This document shows, piece by piece, positions 1 to 7,688 of a stretch of 21,685 bases of DNA; the stretch's first letter is position 1; every line of letters begins with the position of its first letter. The position numbers were made by a program, and so were the translations under genes. The notes below the pieces were generated by a model, which saw nothing but the letters and a program-made list of their open reading frames with translations, was not told the origin of the DNA and ran no database searches. Origin of the DNA: Coriobacteriia bacterium (lineage in GTDB: Bacteria > Actinomycetota > Coriobacteriia > Anaerosomatales > PALSA-660); the NCBI GenBank assembly GCA_030652345.1, contig JAUSAU010000053.1:1-21685 (forward strand). Direction: 5' to 3'.

Positions 1-1
1 G

Positions 2-316
2 ACCAAACAGCTCTCTCAGGTGGCGGAACAACAGGCGACGCTCTCAGAACAGGGCGCTGCGCTCGGTCATCGGGCGTCCGACAACTTCGCCGACATCCTC
101 GAGCAGCTCGCCGCGACGACGAACGCGGCGCGAGAGATCTCGGTGGCCGCGGGCCAGCAGCGTTCCGCTGCCGAGCAGGTCGTCATCGCGATGCAGCAGG
201 TGACGATCGCTGCGACCGAGTCCTCCGAGGCGGCGAACGAGGTCAGCCGCGCGGCTCGCGAAGTCGACGAGCACGGACGCGGCCTCGAAGACCGAGTCCG
301 GGGATTCACGGTCTAG
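2..316 (+). CDS. Methyl-accepting chemotaxis protein, C-terminal end (5' partial)
   Basis: The frame is open from the left edge and ends at TAG 314-316, so only about the last 104 residues are present. They form a helical, Ala/Gln/Glu/Ser-rich coiled coil with heptad spacing; the stretch around EISVAAGQQRSAAEQV is typical of the distal methylation-helix half of the MCP signalling domain. In this family that helix returns from the CheA/CheW-binding tip and carries methylatable Glu/Gln pairs. The ligand-binding domain, membrane segments and hairpin tip lie outside the window, so ligand and topology cannot be given. A GTG at 20 is an internal codon, not a likely start. The gene converges on the CapA gene with 19 bases between stops. 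Family assignment is fairly safe; another coiled-coil protein is the alternative. Confidence 0.8.
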   Translation, partial: TKQLSQVAEQQATLSEQGAALGHRASDNFADILEQLAATTNAAREISVAAGQQRSAAEQVVIAMQQVTIAATESSEAANEVSRAAREVDEHGRGLEDRVRGFTV

Positions 317-357
317 TACCGCTCGCACCCGCCCGCTACTGAAGCAGGGTGCGGTAC
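316..357. terminator. Imperfect hairpin between convergent MCP and CapA genes
   Basis: Bases 316-320 (GTACC) plus 325-330 (GCACCC) pair with 347-352 (GGGTGC) plus 353-357 (GGTAC), with a four-base bulge and a 16-base loop that contains the CapA stop codon. The position between two convergent stops suits a bidirectional terminator, but neither side has a T-tract, so this is tentative. Confidence 0.3.
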
Positions 358-1490
358 ATGCGGCGGCAATACGCCAGGTGGTTGCGCATGCGCGCGCGGT
401 CGCTCGCGCTCGTGAGGCGATCGCGCACCGCGAGCGCGCGCTGGATCGAGACGGTGCGGTAGGTCGAGGTGCCCGCGCCCGAGGAGCGGTCGCGCCAGAC
501 CGGGATCACCTTGAGCGACGCGACACCGGCGACTCCGGCCCGCTTCGTGATCACGACACGCACCGCGATGCCGAGGTCGGTCCGCGGCTTGGCCATCGCG
601 CTGATGAAGTTGCCCATCGAGTAGACGATGTAGTGGCCGCGGTACTTCTCGATGGGGCGCACGACGTGCGGATGCGAGCCGAGTACGAGGTCGGCGCCCG
701 CGTCGATGAGCGCCCGCGCCATGACCCGGGTGCGCGCCTCCGGGACCGACGAGTACTCGGTGCCCCAGTGCGGGCAGACCACGACGATATCGGCGTGCGT
801 GCGCGCGTGCACGATCGCCCGCCGCATCGATGTCATGTTCAGGCGATTGACGGCGCCGGCATACGGGCTGCGGATCCCGTTGGTCGCGTACGTGTACGCC
901 AGGAATGCGACCTTGACCCCGTCTCGCTCGACGATCGCCGGGCCGTCGTTGTCCGTGCCGGTGTGCGCGATGCCGATGCGATCGAGGTATGAGGCGGTAT
1001 AGCGCACGCCGGTCCTGCCGCCGTCGAGCGAGTGGTTGTTCGCGGTGGTGAGCACATCGAAGCCGGCGCGCTTGAGCGCGTCCGCGTACTGTCGCGGGCT
1101 GCGGAACGCGGGGTAGCCCGTGAATCCGGATGTGCGCAGTGTCGTCTCCAGATTGCCCACGGCGATATCCGCGCCGGATGCGAGTGGCGCGAACGCCCGA
1201 AGCCCCGGGAAGAAGTCGTAGCCGCCATGCGTCCTGGCCTTGGCGAGCTGGTCCCGATGGCACATCAGGTCACCCACGGCGAGCAGGGTGATCGTCGCGT
1301 CGGTCGCCGGTGGCGGAGTGACGGTCGGCTCGGGCGTGCCCGTGGGGTCGGGTACCACGGTCGCCGCGAAGGAGAGCCCCGGAGCGACTGCAGCGACGGA
1401 GCCCGGGGTGCTGCCCAAGGCGACCGACGGGATGATGCAGACGAGGGCGACCACCAGGACCGAGGCGACGAGCCCGATGCGACGCTGCAT
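336..1490 (-). CDS. CapA-family (PGA_cap) exported metallophosphatase-like protein
   Basis: This 384-residue protein starts with an apparent signal peptide (RR at 3-4, hydrophobic 7-25, small residues near 26), followed by a Thr/Pro-rich linker to about residue 65. The rest is a PGA_cap/CapA domain with its usual motifs in order: AVGDLMCHRDQ, NLETTL, ANNHSLDGG, VVCPHWGTEYSS, LVLGSHPHVVRPIE and YSMGNFIS. The fold is that of calcineurin-like phosphatases; the Asp, Asn and His residues in these motifs are the expected metal ligands. Named members work in poly-gamma-glutamate or capsule assembly, but most bacterial homologues have no proven substrate, and no pgsB/C partners are seen here. An AAGGGAAG ribosome site lies about five bases before the ATG at 1490. 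It is a single gene downstream of a tRNA. The family is certain, the precise role is not. Confidence 0.9.
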   Translation of the reverse strand: MQRRIGLVASVLVVALVCIIPSVALGSTPGSVAAVAPGLSFAATVVPDPTGTPEPTVTPPPATDATITLLAVGDLMCHRDQLAKARTHGGYDFFPGLRAFAPLASGADIAVGNLETTLRTSGFTGYPAFRSPRQYADALKRAGFDVLTTANNHSLDGGRTGVRYTASYLDRIGIAHTGTDNDGPAIVERDGVKVAFLAYTYATNGIRSPYAGAVNRLNMTSMRRAIVHARTHADIVVVCPHWGTEYSSVPEARTRVMARALIDAGADLVLGSHPHVVRPIEKYRGHYIVYSMGNFISAMAKPRTDLGIAVRVVITKRAGVAGVASLKVIPVWRDRSSGAGTSTYRTVSIQRALAVRDRLTSASDRARMRNHLAYCRRMYRTLLQ

Positions 1491-1576
1491 GACGCTTCCC
1501 TTCAGCGTGGTGATTCCGTGGCGCGAGTGTACGCGCCCGGGCCACGGAACGCCACGCGCGCCCCGACCCGGGAACG

Positions 1577-1616
1577 ACGAACGCCCGCCCCTTCACGATC
1601 AGGGACGGGCGTTCGT
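1577..1616 (-). terminator. Strong hairpin downstream of tRNA-Thr
   Basis: An 11-bp perfect stem pairs 1577-1587 with 1606-1616 (ACGAACGCCCG and its complement), extended by three G:C pairs across a one-base bulge. It starts 12 bases past the tRNA CCA end on the minus strand, where a terminator is expected. No U-tract follows. It also lies in the region leading to the CapA gene, so it could be part of that leader. Confidence 0.5.
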
Positions 1617-1627
1617 ATGCGTGCTGG

Positions 1628-1704
1628 TGGAGCCGACGAGGGGATTCGAACCCCTGACCCCCGCATTACGAGTGCGGTGCTCTGGCCAACTGAGCTACGT
1701 CGGC
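1628..1704 (-). tRNA. tRNA-Thr (anticodon CGU)
   Basis: Read on the minus strand, the sequence folds as a complete cloverleaf. The acceptor stem GCCGACG/CGTCGGC pairs 1698-1704 with 1632-1638. A D-arm GCTC...GAGC and anticodon stem CCGCA/TGCGG with loop CTCGTAA follow; anticodon CGT reads ACG (threonine). The T-arm CAGGGGTTCGAATCCCCT carries the TTCGAAT loop. The discriminator base is T and the CCA end (1628-1630) is encoded in the DNA. It sits alone between ricT and the CapA gene with its own promoter and a downstream hairpin. Confidence 0.97.
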
Positions 1705-1716
1705 GCGCAAGACGGC

Positions 1717-1746
1717 AGTATAGCCATGCGGCTGCCGCCGTCACAA
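1717..1746 (-). promoter_or_regulatory. Candidate promoter of tRNA-Thr
   Basis: On the minus strand a TTGTGA (1746-1741) is followed after 18 bases by TATACT (1722-1717). Transcription would then start around 1710, a few bases before the tRNA 5' end at 1704, which is the usual geometry. The -35 box matches the consensus at four of six positions. Confidence 0.5.
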
Positions 1747-1750
1747 GTAC

Positions 1751-3001
1751 CTATGTCGAGGAAGCTTCGCCCGCTCCCGTTCCGCCGGCACCACGGCGCC
1801 GGCGGCGCTTGCGGCGGGCGGGGGCGTCGGCGCCCGCTGCGGGGGCCGGCGCCGGTGCTGCGGAGCCGCCCGGCTGCCTGGATCCGCGCCCGGACTTCTT
1901 CTTCTCCGCGGGTGCTGCCTTGGGCGTCTCGGAGCCCGCCGCGGCCTCTCCCCCGCCACCACCGCCACGACGACGGCGCCGACGCTTCGACGGAGACGAA
2001 GAGGTCTCGCCCGACTCGCTCGATTCGGGCGTGACCGTCGTGGACGCACCCTCGGACGGCGCGACGACGGCGCTGCGAGCGGCACCGGACTCGGTCAGCT
2101 TGCGTTCGCGCAGCGGAGCGCCGGAGGACGGTGCCTCCATCGTGAGCGCGGCGATCGAACGCTCGAGCGCCTCGGCCTTGATCGAGCACGGGCAACCCTG
2201 CCCCGAGCAGCACTCCATCTCGTCCAGGCCGAACGTCACGCGAGTGCCGTCCTCCTTGCGCATGGTGATGCGCTCGCGCGGCGTGTTCATCTCGACGACC
2301 TTGGCGAGCGTGCCCCCGACGTCGATGATCGCGCCCTTCTTCGGGGCGCGCGTCTTGAAGTCCTTGTAGGCGTCGTACTCGTAGCGCAGGCAGCACATGA
2401 GCCGGCCGCACAGCCCCGATATCTTGAGCGGGTTGAGCGGCAGGTCCTGTTCCTTCGCCATACGGATAGAGACGGGCTGGAATTCGCCGCCGAATCTATC
2501 GCAGCACAGCTGCTCGCCGCAGTGGCCGAGGCCGCCGATCATGCGAGCCTCGTCGCGCACGCCGATCTGCCGCATGTCCACGCGCACGTGGAACTCGGCG
2601 GCAAGGTCGCGGACGAGCTCGCGGAAGTCCACGCGCTCTTCGGCGACGAAGTAGAAGACCGCACGCGCGCCGTCGAAGAGGAACTCGACGTCGGTCGGCT
2701 TCATGTCGAGCTTGTGCTTCTCCACGAGCCGGCGGTAGACCGGCATCGCGGCCTTCTCGCGCGCGTGCAGTTCCTCGGCGCACTCGAGGTCCTCGCGCGC
2801 CGCGACGCGCACCACGCGGTTCGCAGCGTCGAGCGACTCGTTGGAAGCACGATCGCGCGGAGACTCGGCGACGCGCCCGAGCTCCTCACCGCGCTCGGTG
2901 CTCACGACGGCCACATCATCGACGGCGAGTTCGATCTCGCCGGCGTCGAACAGTTCGGGTTTCGCAGCGTTGCGAAGTATCACTCCCACGACCGTGGGCA
3001 T
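1751..3001 (-). CDS. ricT: PSP1/RicT (YaaT) family protein with Arg/Ala-rich C-terminal tail
   Basis: Residues 1 to about 280 are a PSP1-domain protein. The family's paired cysteine motifs are clear: HCGEQLCC (Cys161, 166, 167) and LCGRLMCC (Cys198, 203, 204), plus a later CCSGQGCPC cluster (Cys264, 265, 270, 272). In Bacillus the RicA/F/T complex carries Fe-S clusters and aids RNase Y-dependent mRNA processing and phosphorelay control; these cysteines fit that role. Residues about 290-416 form a low-complexity tail rich in Ser, Ala, Pro and runs of Arg (KRRRRRR and RRKRRRRR), likely disordered and able to bind nucleic acid. The start overlaps the 3' end of holB by 22 bases. The tmk-holB-ricT order echoes tmk-yaaQ-holB-yaaT in Firmicutes. 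RicA and RicF are not in the window. Confidence 0.92.
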   Translation of the reverse strand: MPTVVGVILRNAAKPELFDAGEIELAVDDVAVVSTERGEELGRVAESPRDRASNESLDAANRVVRVAAREDLECAEELHAREKAAMPVYRRLVEKHKLDMKPTDVEFLFDGARAVFYFVAEERVDFRELVRDLAAEFHVRVDMRQIGVRDEARMIGGLGHCGEQLCCDRFGGEFQPVSIRMAKEQDLPLNPLKISGLCGRLMCCLRYEYDAYKDFKTRAPKKGAIIDVGGTLAKVVEMNTPRERITMRKEDGTRVTFGLDEMECCSGQGCPCSIKAEALERSIAALTMEAPSSGAPLRERKLTESGAARSAVVAPSEGASTTVTPESSESGETSSSPSKRRRRRRGGGGGGEAAAGSETPKAAPAEKKKSGRGSRQPGGSAAPAPAPAAGADAPARRKRRRRRGAGGTGAGEASST

Positions 3002-4122
3002 AGGATGGCCTCCCGGATCTTCAGCAGCATGGCCTCGACGGCCAGCTGGGGGCTCACATTGTACGATACGCGCCTGCGTGCCTCACGGACGGCCGCGAGC
3101 GCCGATTCGAGCGCTGCCGGGCTCATGCACGAAGCGGCAGCACGGATGTCGTCGCCGGCGTCGCGATTCGCGATACCCGCCGCCGTTCCGACAGAGGAGG
3201 CGAGCGCGTCGCGCAGCCAACTCTCGGTGACACTCAGTATCTCGGCGACGCCTTCACGCTCGCGCGCCGTCAGTTCCCGCTTGTGCCGCAGCTCGATGTC
3301 CTTCATCGGCCCGCTGGCGCGGCCCATGAACTCGAGCCGCTCACTCAGCTCACTCGCCTGGCGTTCCTTGATGCCGTCGAGCGGCGCCTTGACCATACGA
3401 AGCAGGTCCCGTGCCGCCGCGAGCACGTCACGGCCGTCCATGACCGGCAGGTCACGCAGAACGCCGATCACGCGGTCACGCGCCTCCCGCCGCGCCGGCG
3501 ACCGCAGGAACTCGATCGCACGCGGCACGACGCCACCCGACGCGGCGAGCGCGACGAGCGCCTCGTCCTCGCCCGCGCCCGTCCGCTCGGCGATCAGCGC
3601 GAGTGCACGGGACGGCGTGACGGGCGCGAAGCGGACCACCTGGCAGCGCGAGACGATCGTCGGGATGACCGCGTCGAAGTCGTCGGTCAACAGCACGAGC
3701 GTGACGCGGGAGGGCGGCTCCTCGAGCGTCTTGAGGAACGCGTTGGCCGATGCGTCGCCGAGCGCCTCGGCGCGGTCGATGATGTAGACCTTCGCTCGGC
3801 CTTCCGCGGGCGCGAGCCACATGTCCGGGACGATCTCGTCGCGCACCTGTTCGACAAGGTAGGTGGCGGCGCCGGACGGCTCGAGGACCCGAACGTCCGC
3901 ATGCGTGCCGCGCTTCACCCTCGCGCACGCGGCGCACGTCCCACACCCGCCGTCATCGCACTCGAGAGCGCACGCGAGCGCGAGCGCGGCGGTGCGTTTG
4001 CCCGAGCCCGGAGGGCCGACGAACAGATACGCGTGCGACGCGGAACCGCTCTCGAGCGCGGTCCGCAGGAAGGACGCGACCCGCTCCTGACCGACGATGT
4101 CGTCGAAGACGCACGCGGTCAC
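2980..4122 (-). CDS. holB: DNA polymerase III subunit delta'
   Basis: The 380-residue protein is the delta' clamp-loader subunit, an AAA+ protein that with gamma/tau and delta opens the beta clamp. A Walker A GPPGSGKR lies at 36-43. The zinc module has Cys55, Cys60, Cys63 and Cys66. A Walker B-like VYIIDRAEAL is at 112-121, followed by TLEEPP and the SRC arginine-finger motif at 158-160. Many delta' proteins have lost the P-loop; this one keeps it, so ATP binding is possible and it might also be read as a DnaX-like paralogue, though the length and the tmk/ricT neighbours favour delta'. The start is GTG at 4122, three bases after the tmk stop, and its 3' end overlaps ricT. Confidence 0.9.
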   Translation of the reverse strand: MTACVFDDIVGQERVASFLRTALESGSASHAYLFVGPPGSGKRTAALALACALECDDGGCGTCAACARVKRGTHADVRVLEPSGAATYLVEQVRDEIVPDMWLAPAEGRAKVYIIDRAEALGDASANAFLKTLEEPPSRVTLVLLTDDFDAVIPTIVSRCQVVRFAPVTPSRALALIAERTGAGEDEALVALAASGGVVPRAIEFLRSPARREARDRVIGVLRDLPVMDGRDVLAAARDLLRMVKAPLDGIKERQASELSERLEFMGRASGPMKDIELRHKRELTAREREGVAEILSVTESWLRDALASSVGTAAGIANRDAGDDIRAAASCMSPAALESALAAVREARRRVSYNVSPQLAVEAMLLKIREAILCPRSWE

Positions 4123-4125
4123 GGC

Positions 4126-4800
4126 TCACTCCCCGCCCGGGACGTCACGCACGGCGAGGTGGCATGACAGCGCCGCCCAGACCGCGGCCGCGACCTCGTC
4201 GACGGTCCCGGAAGCGTCGACCACCACGAAGCGCTCCGGCTCCGCGCCGGCGATCGTGAGGAAGCCCTCGTGGACGCGGCGGTGGAAGTCGAGCGACTCT
4301 CGCTCCATGCGGTCGGCTCCCCCATGCGTGGCGCGGCGAAGCGTCGCCTCGACGTCGAGGGAACCTCCCGACGGGTCGGCGGTGAGCAGGACGGTCACAT
4401 CGGGGCGCAGGCCACCGGTGGCACTGAGGTTGAGCGCCTCGACCTCGGCGCGGTCCAGTCCCCGGCCGAACGCCTGATACGCCGTCGTGGAGTCGTAGAA
4501 GCGGTCGCACACGACCACAGTGCCGCGATCGAGCGCCGGCGCGATCACCGTCGCGGTCAACTCCGCGCGGCTCGCCTCGTACAGGAAGAGCTCCGTGCGC
4601 GGCGCCATCTCAGCGTCGGGGTCGAGCAGCAGCGAGCGGATGCGGTCCCCCACCGGCGTGCCGCCCGGCTCGCGCGTCTCGAGGACGTCGCGGCCGGCGT
4701 GCCGGAAGCGCTCGGCGAGAGCTCGCGCCTGCGTGGACTTGCCGACGCCCTCCCCGCCCTCGACCGTCACGAAGAGCCCGCGCACGGTCAGCGCCTCCAT
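4126..4800 (-). CDS. tmk: Thymidylate kinase
   Basis: This 224-residue enzyme phosphorylates dTMP to dTDP with ATP. The P-loop GGEGVGKS lies at 15-22, the TREPGGTP element at 42-49, and the DRFYDSTTAYQ motif at 99-109 contacts the dTMP base and phosphate. A LID-like segment ends with GADRMER at about 161-167. Length is normal for the family. The frame is open upstream to 4911, but that part overlaps the fumarase beta gene and has no family character; ATG at 4800 puts the P-loop in its usual place, with a GAGG ten bases upstream. Its first 13 bases overlap the end of the fumarase beta gene, so translation is probably coupled. Confidence 0.93.
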   Translation of the reverse strand: MEALTVRGLFVTVEGGEGVGKSTQARALAERFRHAGRDVLETREPGGTPVGDRIRSLLLDPDAEMAPRTELFLYEASRAELTATVIAPALDRGTVVVCDRFYDSTTAYQAFGRGLDRAEVEALNLSATGGLRPDVTVLLTADPSGGSLDVEATLRRATHGGADRMERESLDFHRRVHEGFLTIAGAEPERFVVVDASGTVDEVAAAVWAALSCHLAVRDVPGGE

Positions 4801-5333
4801 GCGGTCTGCGCCTCGGCGTACAGGTCGCGCCCCGCGGCATCGATCGCGACGAAGACCGGCATCCGGTCCAACGTCAGCCGGACGAGCGCCTCGGTGCCGA
4901 GTTCGGGCCACGCGACCGTCTCAGCAGCCGTGACGTGACGCGCCAGCAACGCTGCGGCCCCGCCGACGGCGGCGAAGTAGACCGAGCGCGTCGCGACACA
5001 TGCCGCGACGACCTCCGCGGATCGCGCGCCCTTGCCGATCGTCGCGACGATACCCTCTTCGAGCAGCCGCGGGGTCCAGGCGTCCATGCGCTTCGCGGTG
5101 GTGGGTCCGATGGCACCGGCGGGACGGCCGGCCCTCGGAGGCGTGGGACCGGCATAGAAGAGCGTGGCGCCCGTCAGCCCGTACGGCAGCACGCCGTCGC
5201 GCTCGAACGCCTCGACGATCCGGGCATGCGTCGCATCCCGCGCGGTGTAGACCGTGCCGGACAGCGCGACCTCGTCGCCGACGATGAGTCCGGCCAGCTC
5301 CTCGCGCGAGGCGGGCAGCGTCAACTCACGCAT
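4788..5333 (-). CDS. Class I fumarate hydratase (or related dehydratase), beta subunit
   Basis: The 181-residue protein matches the C-terminal/beta part of Fe-S hydro-lyases (fumarase class I, L-tartrate dehydratase). It has LSGTVYTARDATHARI near the N-terminus, GPTTAKRMDAWTP, IGKGARS, YFAAVGGAAALLA and a terminal FVAIDAAGRDLYAEA. This domain binds the substrate carboxylates, while the cluster is held by the alpha subunit. ATG at 5333 is chosen because it begins the family's first strand and follows a GGAGGG site about nine bases upstream; it overlaps the MFS stop by eight bases. The alpha subunit gene is not adjacent but lies on the far side of the MFS gene. Fumarate is the favoured substrate because mdh heads the run; tartrate dehydratase is the alternative. 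Confidence 0.92.
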   Translation of the reverse strand: MRELTLPASREELAGLIVGDEVALSGTVYTARDATHARIVEAFERDGVLPYGLTGATLFYAGPTPPRAGRPAGAIGPTTAKRMDAWTPRLLEEGIVATIGKGARSAEVVAACVATRSVYFAAVGGAAALLARHVTAAETVAWPELGTEALVRLTLDRMPVFVAIDAAGRDLYAEAQTAWRR

Positions 5334-6855
5334 CGGCGGGACCCTCCGCACGATTCGCGCCGCCGCGACGCCACGGGATGGCGTACGCCGCATAGACGGC
5401 CGCCGCGAGCACGATGGTCGAGGCGAGGATGAGCGTGATGCGCGACCCGGTCAGCACGAGCTTCGCCGGATCTCCCGCCGTCGACTGCACGAAGCTCTGC
5501 ACCTGGCCGCTGACCAGGTCGCCGAGCGGGGCCACCACGACCATCGAAGCCAGCAGTGCGATGCGCAGGACCGACTCGAGCGCGGTGAACACCCGTCCGC
5601 GGACCTCGTCGGCGACCGTCTCCGCGATGTACGTGTTGCCGGCGACGGTGACCTGGGCGACGCAGAATCCGGATGCGGTGGCGAAGATCGCCGCCACCCA
5701 GTAGATGCCGGTGGTCGAGAAGCCGAGCATCGAGAAGCCGAAGAGCGCCACGCCGGCGACGAAGAGCTGCTCGAGCGTGACCTTCACCGCGATGCGCGGC
5801 ACGATCACCGCACCGAGGAACATGCCGAGCGCCAGGAACGCCATCATGAACGTCTGCGGCGCCTGGCTTGCCGCGCGCTGCAGTGGCGGTACGAGTTCGA
5901 GGAACGGCACGCCGCCCACGAGGTTCTGCTGCACGTAGACGAGGCCGACCGAGACGATCGCACCGCCGCCCAAGATGGCGAAGCCGATGGAGACGAGCAG
6001 GCCGCGCAGCTCCTTGTGCTCCTTGAGCACCGTGAACGACTCGAGCACCTCGGCGCCGAACAGCCGGATGTCGAAGCGCCCGCCGGTGCTGACCAGCCCC
6101 ACCGACTTCGCGCGGATGAGGAAGATGAGCCCGGCGGACAGCAGGAACGTCATGCTGTCCAGCGCGACACCGGCCAGCGGGCCGGTCAGATACGTGAAGT
6201 ACGGCGCGTTCTGCAGGGCCGCCGAGAAGTACGGCACGTCGACGGCGACCAGCCCGCGGACCACCGCGACGAACGCGGAGACGATCGCACCCGACGCCAG
6301 AAGGCCGACGAGCATACTCGCCTGCTGCGTCGTGTAGGACAGTCCGTTCGCGGCAGCGAGGTCACGATCGTCGACGAGTGCGGGGATGAGCGCGTTCTTC
6401 GCCGGGACCATGAGCAGGTTGCAGATCTCCATGAGGAACGTCACCGCATAGACGATGACGAGGGCCGCGACCGTCGGCACGCTGTACACCCACAGCAGCC
6501 CCAGGCACAGCACCGCGTTGACGACGTCCGCCACGATCATGAGCTTGCGTCGGTCGAACCGGTCGACGACCACGCCGAGGACCGAACCGAGGACCAGCGA
6601 AGGGATGATCTTGGCGATCATGATGCCGGCCACCGCCATCGACGAGCCGTTCGAGAGCTGGGTGACGAGCGGGATCAACAGGCCGACGACCAGCCAGTCC
6701 CCCACGCCCGAGATGGTCTGCGCGACCCAGAGGTTGCGGAAGTTCCGGTTCGTGAGCAGTCGACGATAGCCACCGGCCGCTGCGAGTTCCGCCGTCTCCA
6801 CGGCATCAGGTACGCCGACGGAGATCTCGTCGTGCCCATGCTTCTCGAGGCTCAT
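5326..6855 (-). CDS. MFS transporter nested between the two fumarase subunit genes
   Basis: The 509-residue protein has about twelve hydrophobic segments between residues 40 and 495. After the second there is an MFS motif A-like loop, GVVVDRFDRRK, near residues 94-104. The overall pattern (LWVAQTISGVGDWL at the start, ETVADEVRGRVFTALES in the second half) resembles the MFS_3/EntS-type exporters. A long hydrophilic N-terminus (about 35 residues) and an extended central loop are seen. It begins with ATG after GGAGG (five-base spacing), sharing ATGA with the fumarase alpha stop, and its own stop overlaps the beta start by eight bases. Substrate cannot be read from the sequence: family resemblance says drug or siderophore export, position suggests a C4-acid or related metabolite. 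Confidence 0.88.
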   Translation of the reverse strand: MSLEKHGHDEISVGVPDAVETAELAAAGGYRRLLTNRNFRNLWVAQTISGVGDWLVVGLLIPLVTQLSNGSSMAVAGIMIAKIIPSLVLGSVLGVVVDRFDRRKLMIVADVVNAVLCLGLLWVYSVPTVAALVIVYAVTFLMEICNLLMVPAKNALIPALVDDRDLAAANGLSYTTQQASMLVGLLASGAIVSAFVAVVRGLVAVDVPYFSAALQNAPYFTYLTGPLAGVALDSMTFLLSAGLIFLIRAKSVGLVSTGGRFDIRLFGAEVLESFTVLKEHKELRGLLVSIGFAILGGGAIVSVGLVYVQQNLVGGVPFLELVPPLQRAASQAPQTFMMAFLALGMFLGAVIVPRIAVKVTLEQLFVAGVALFGFSMLGFSTTGIYWVAAIFATASGFCVAQVTVAGNTYIAETVADEVRGRVFTALESVLRIALLASMVVVAPLGDLVSGQVQSFVQSTAGDPAKLVLTGSRITLILASTIVLAAAVYAAYAIPWRRGGANRAEGPADA

Positions 6856-7688
6856 GAGACCTCCACGGTGGCGGAGCGGACGGCGCAGCAGCCGAGGTTG
6901 ACGGCCACGGGCAGCGCGGCGATGTGGCAGGGAGCGGTGACGAGATGCACCGCGAGCGCCGTGGTGGCGCCGCCGAGTCCCGCGGGCCCGATGCCGGTCG
7001 CGTTGACCGCCTCGAGCAGTTCGGCCTCGTAGCGCGCGGCACCCGCCGGCGCGGGAGAGCCGATCGTGCGCAGGAGTGCCTTCTTCGCCAGGCCGGCCAC
7101 CGTGTCGAACGTGCCACCGACGGCCACTCCCACGAGCAGCGGCGGACAGGCACCGGTCGCCTTGGTCTCCACGGTCTCGAGCACGAAGCGCCTGACGCCC
7201 TCGAACCCGGCTGAGGGCGGGAGCATCGCGAGCGCGCTCGCATTGTCGGAACCGCCGCCCTTGAGCATGACGTCGACGGTGGCGCCGGGGCGCTCACGCA
7301 GGACGAACTCGAGGATGGCGGGCGTGTTGTCGCCGGTGTTGGTGCGGTCGATCAGCGCGTCGCGGACCATACTCATGCGCAGGCCGAAGTCCCGGTAGGC
7401 GGAAGCCACCGCCGCGTCGATCTCCTCGCGCAGGTCACCGGAGAGGCGCTCGGAGACACCGACCTCGACGCGCACGCGACAACTCCCGGTGTCCTGACAC
7501 AGCGCCACGCGGTCCGCGGCGGCGATGTCGGCGTTCTCGAGCAACTGACGCAGGACGAGGCGTCCCCGCTCGGATGGTTCGGACTCCGCTGCGGCGGCGA
7601 TCGCAGCCCGCACGTCGGGTCGGAGGGCTGATGCGGCGGAACCGACGGCGTCGTAGACCGCGGCCGCGATCGCGGCGGCGTCGGCCAT
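6852..7688 (-). CDS. Class I fumarate hydratase (or related dehydratase), alpha subunit
   Basis: The 278-residue protein is the cluster-bearing alpha half of a heterodimeric Fe-S hydro-lyase that interconverts malate and fumarate. The three conserved cluster cysteines are present: Cys64 in ALCQDTGSC, Cys181 in TGACPPLLVG and Cys254 in APCHIAALPVAVN. The signatures DRTNTGDNTP, KGGGSDNASAL and VGGTFDTVAGLAKKALLR match the family. The frame runs open upstream into mdh, but ATG at 7688 gives the normal length and shares one base with the mdh stop (TGATG), a re-initiation arrangement; there is no good separate ribosome site. With mdh upstream it forms the malate-fumarate step of the TCA or reductive succinate branch. 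The cluster type implies oxygen sensitivity. Confidence 0.94.
   Translation of the reverse strand: MADAAAIAAAVYDAVGSAASALRPDVRAAIAAAAESEPSERGRLVLRQLLENADIAAADRVALCQDTGSCRVRVEVGVSERLSGDLREEIDAAVASAYRDFGLRMSMVRDALIDRTNTGDNTPAILEFVLRERPGATVDVMLKGGGSDNASALAMLPPSAGFEGVRRFVLETVETKATGACPPLLVGVAVGGTFDTVAGLAKKALLRTIGSPAPAGAARYEAELLEAVNATGIGPAGLGGATTALAVHLVTAPCHIAALPVAVNLGCCAVRSATVEVS

Noticed and set aside
4801..4911. Upstream extension of tmk
   Set aside because: It would overlap the fumarase beta gene by over 120 bases and place the P-loop about 50 residues in; ATG at 4800 fits the family.
5254..7032. Long plus-strand open frame (about 590 codons) opposite the MFS gene
   Set aside because: Its translation is Arg/Asp/His-rich with no domain, and it mirrors a clear minus-strand gene; GC-rich codon use keeps the antisense frame open.
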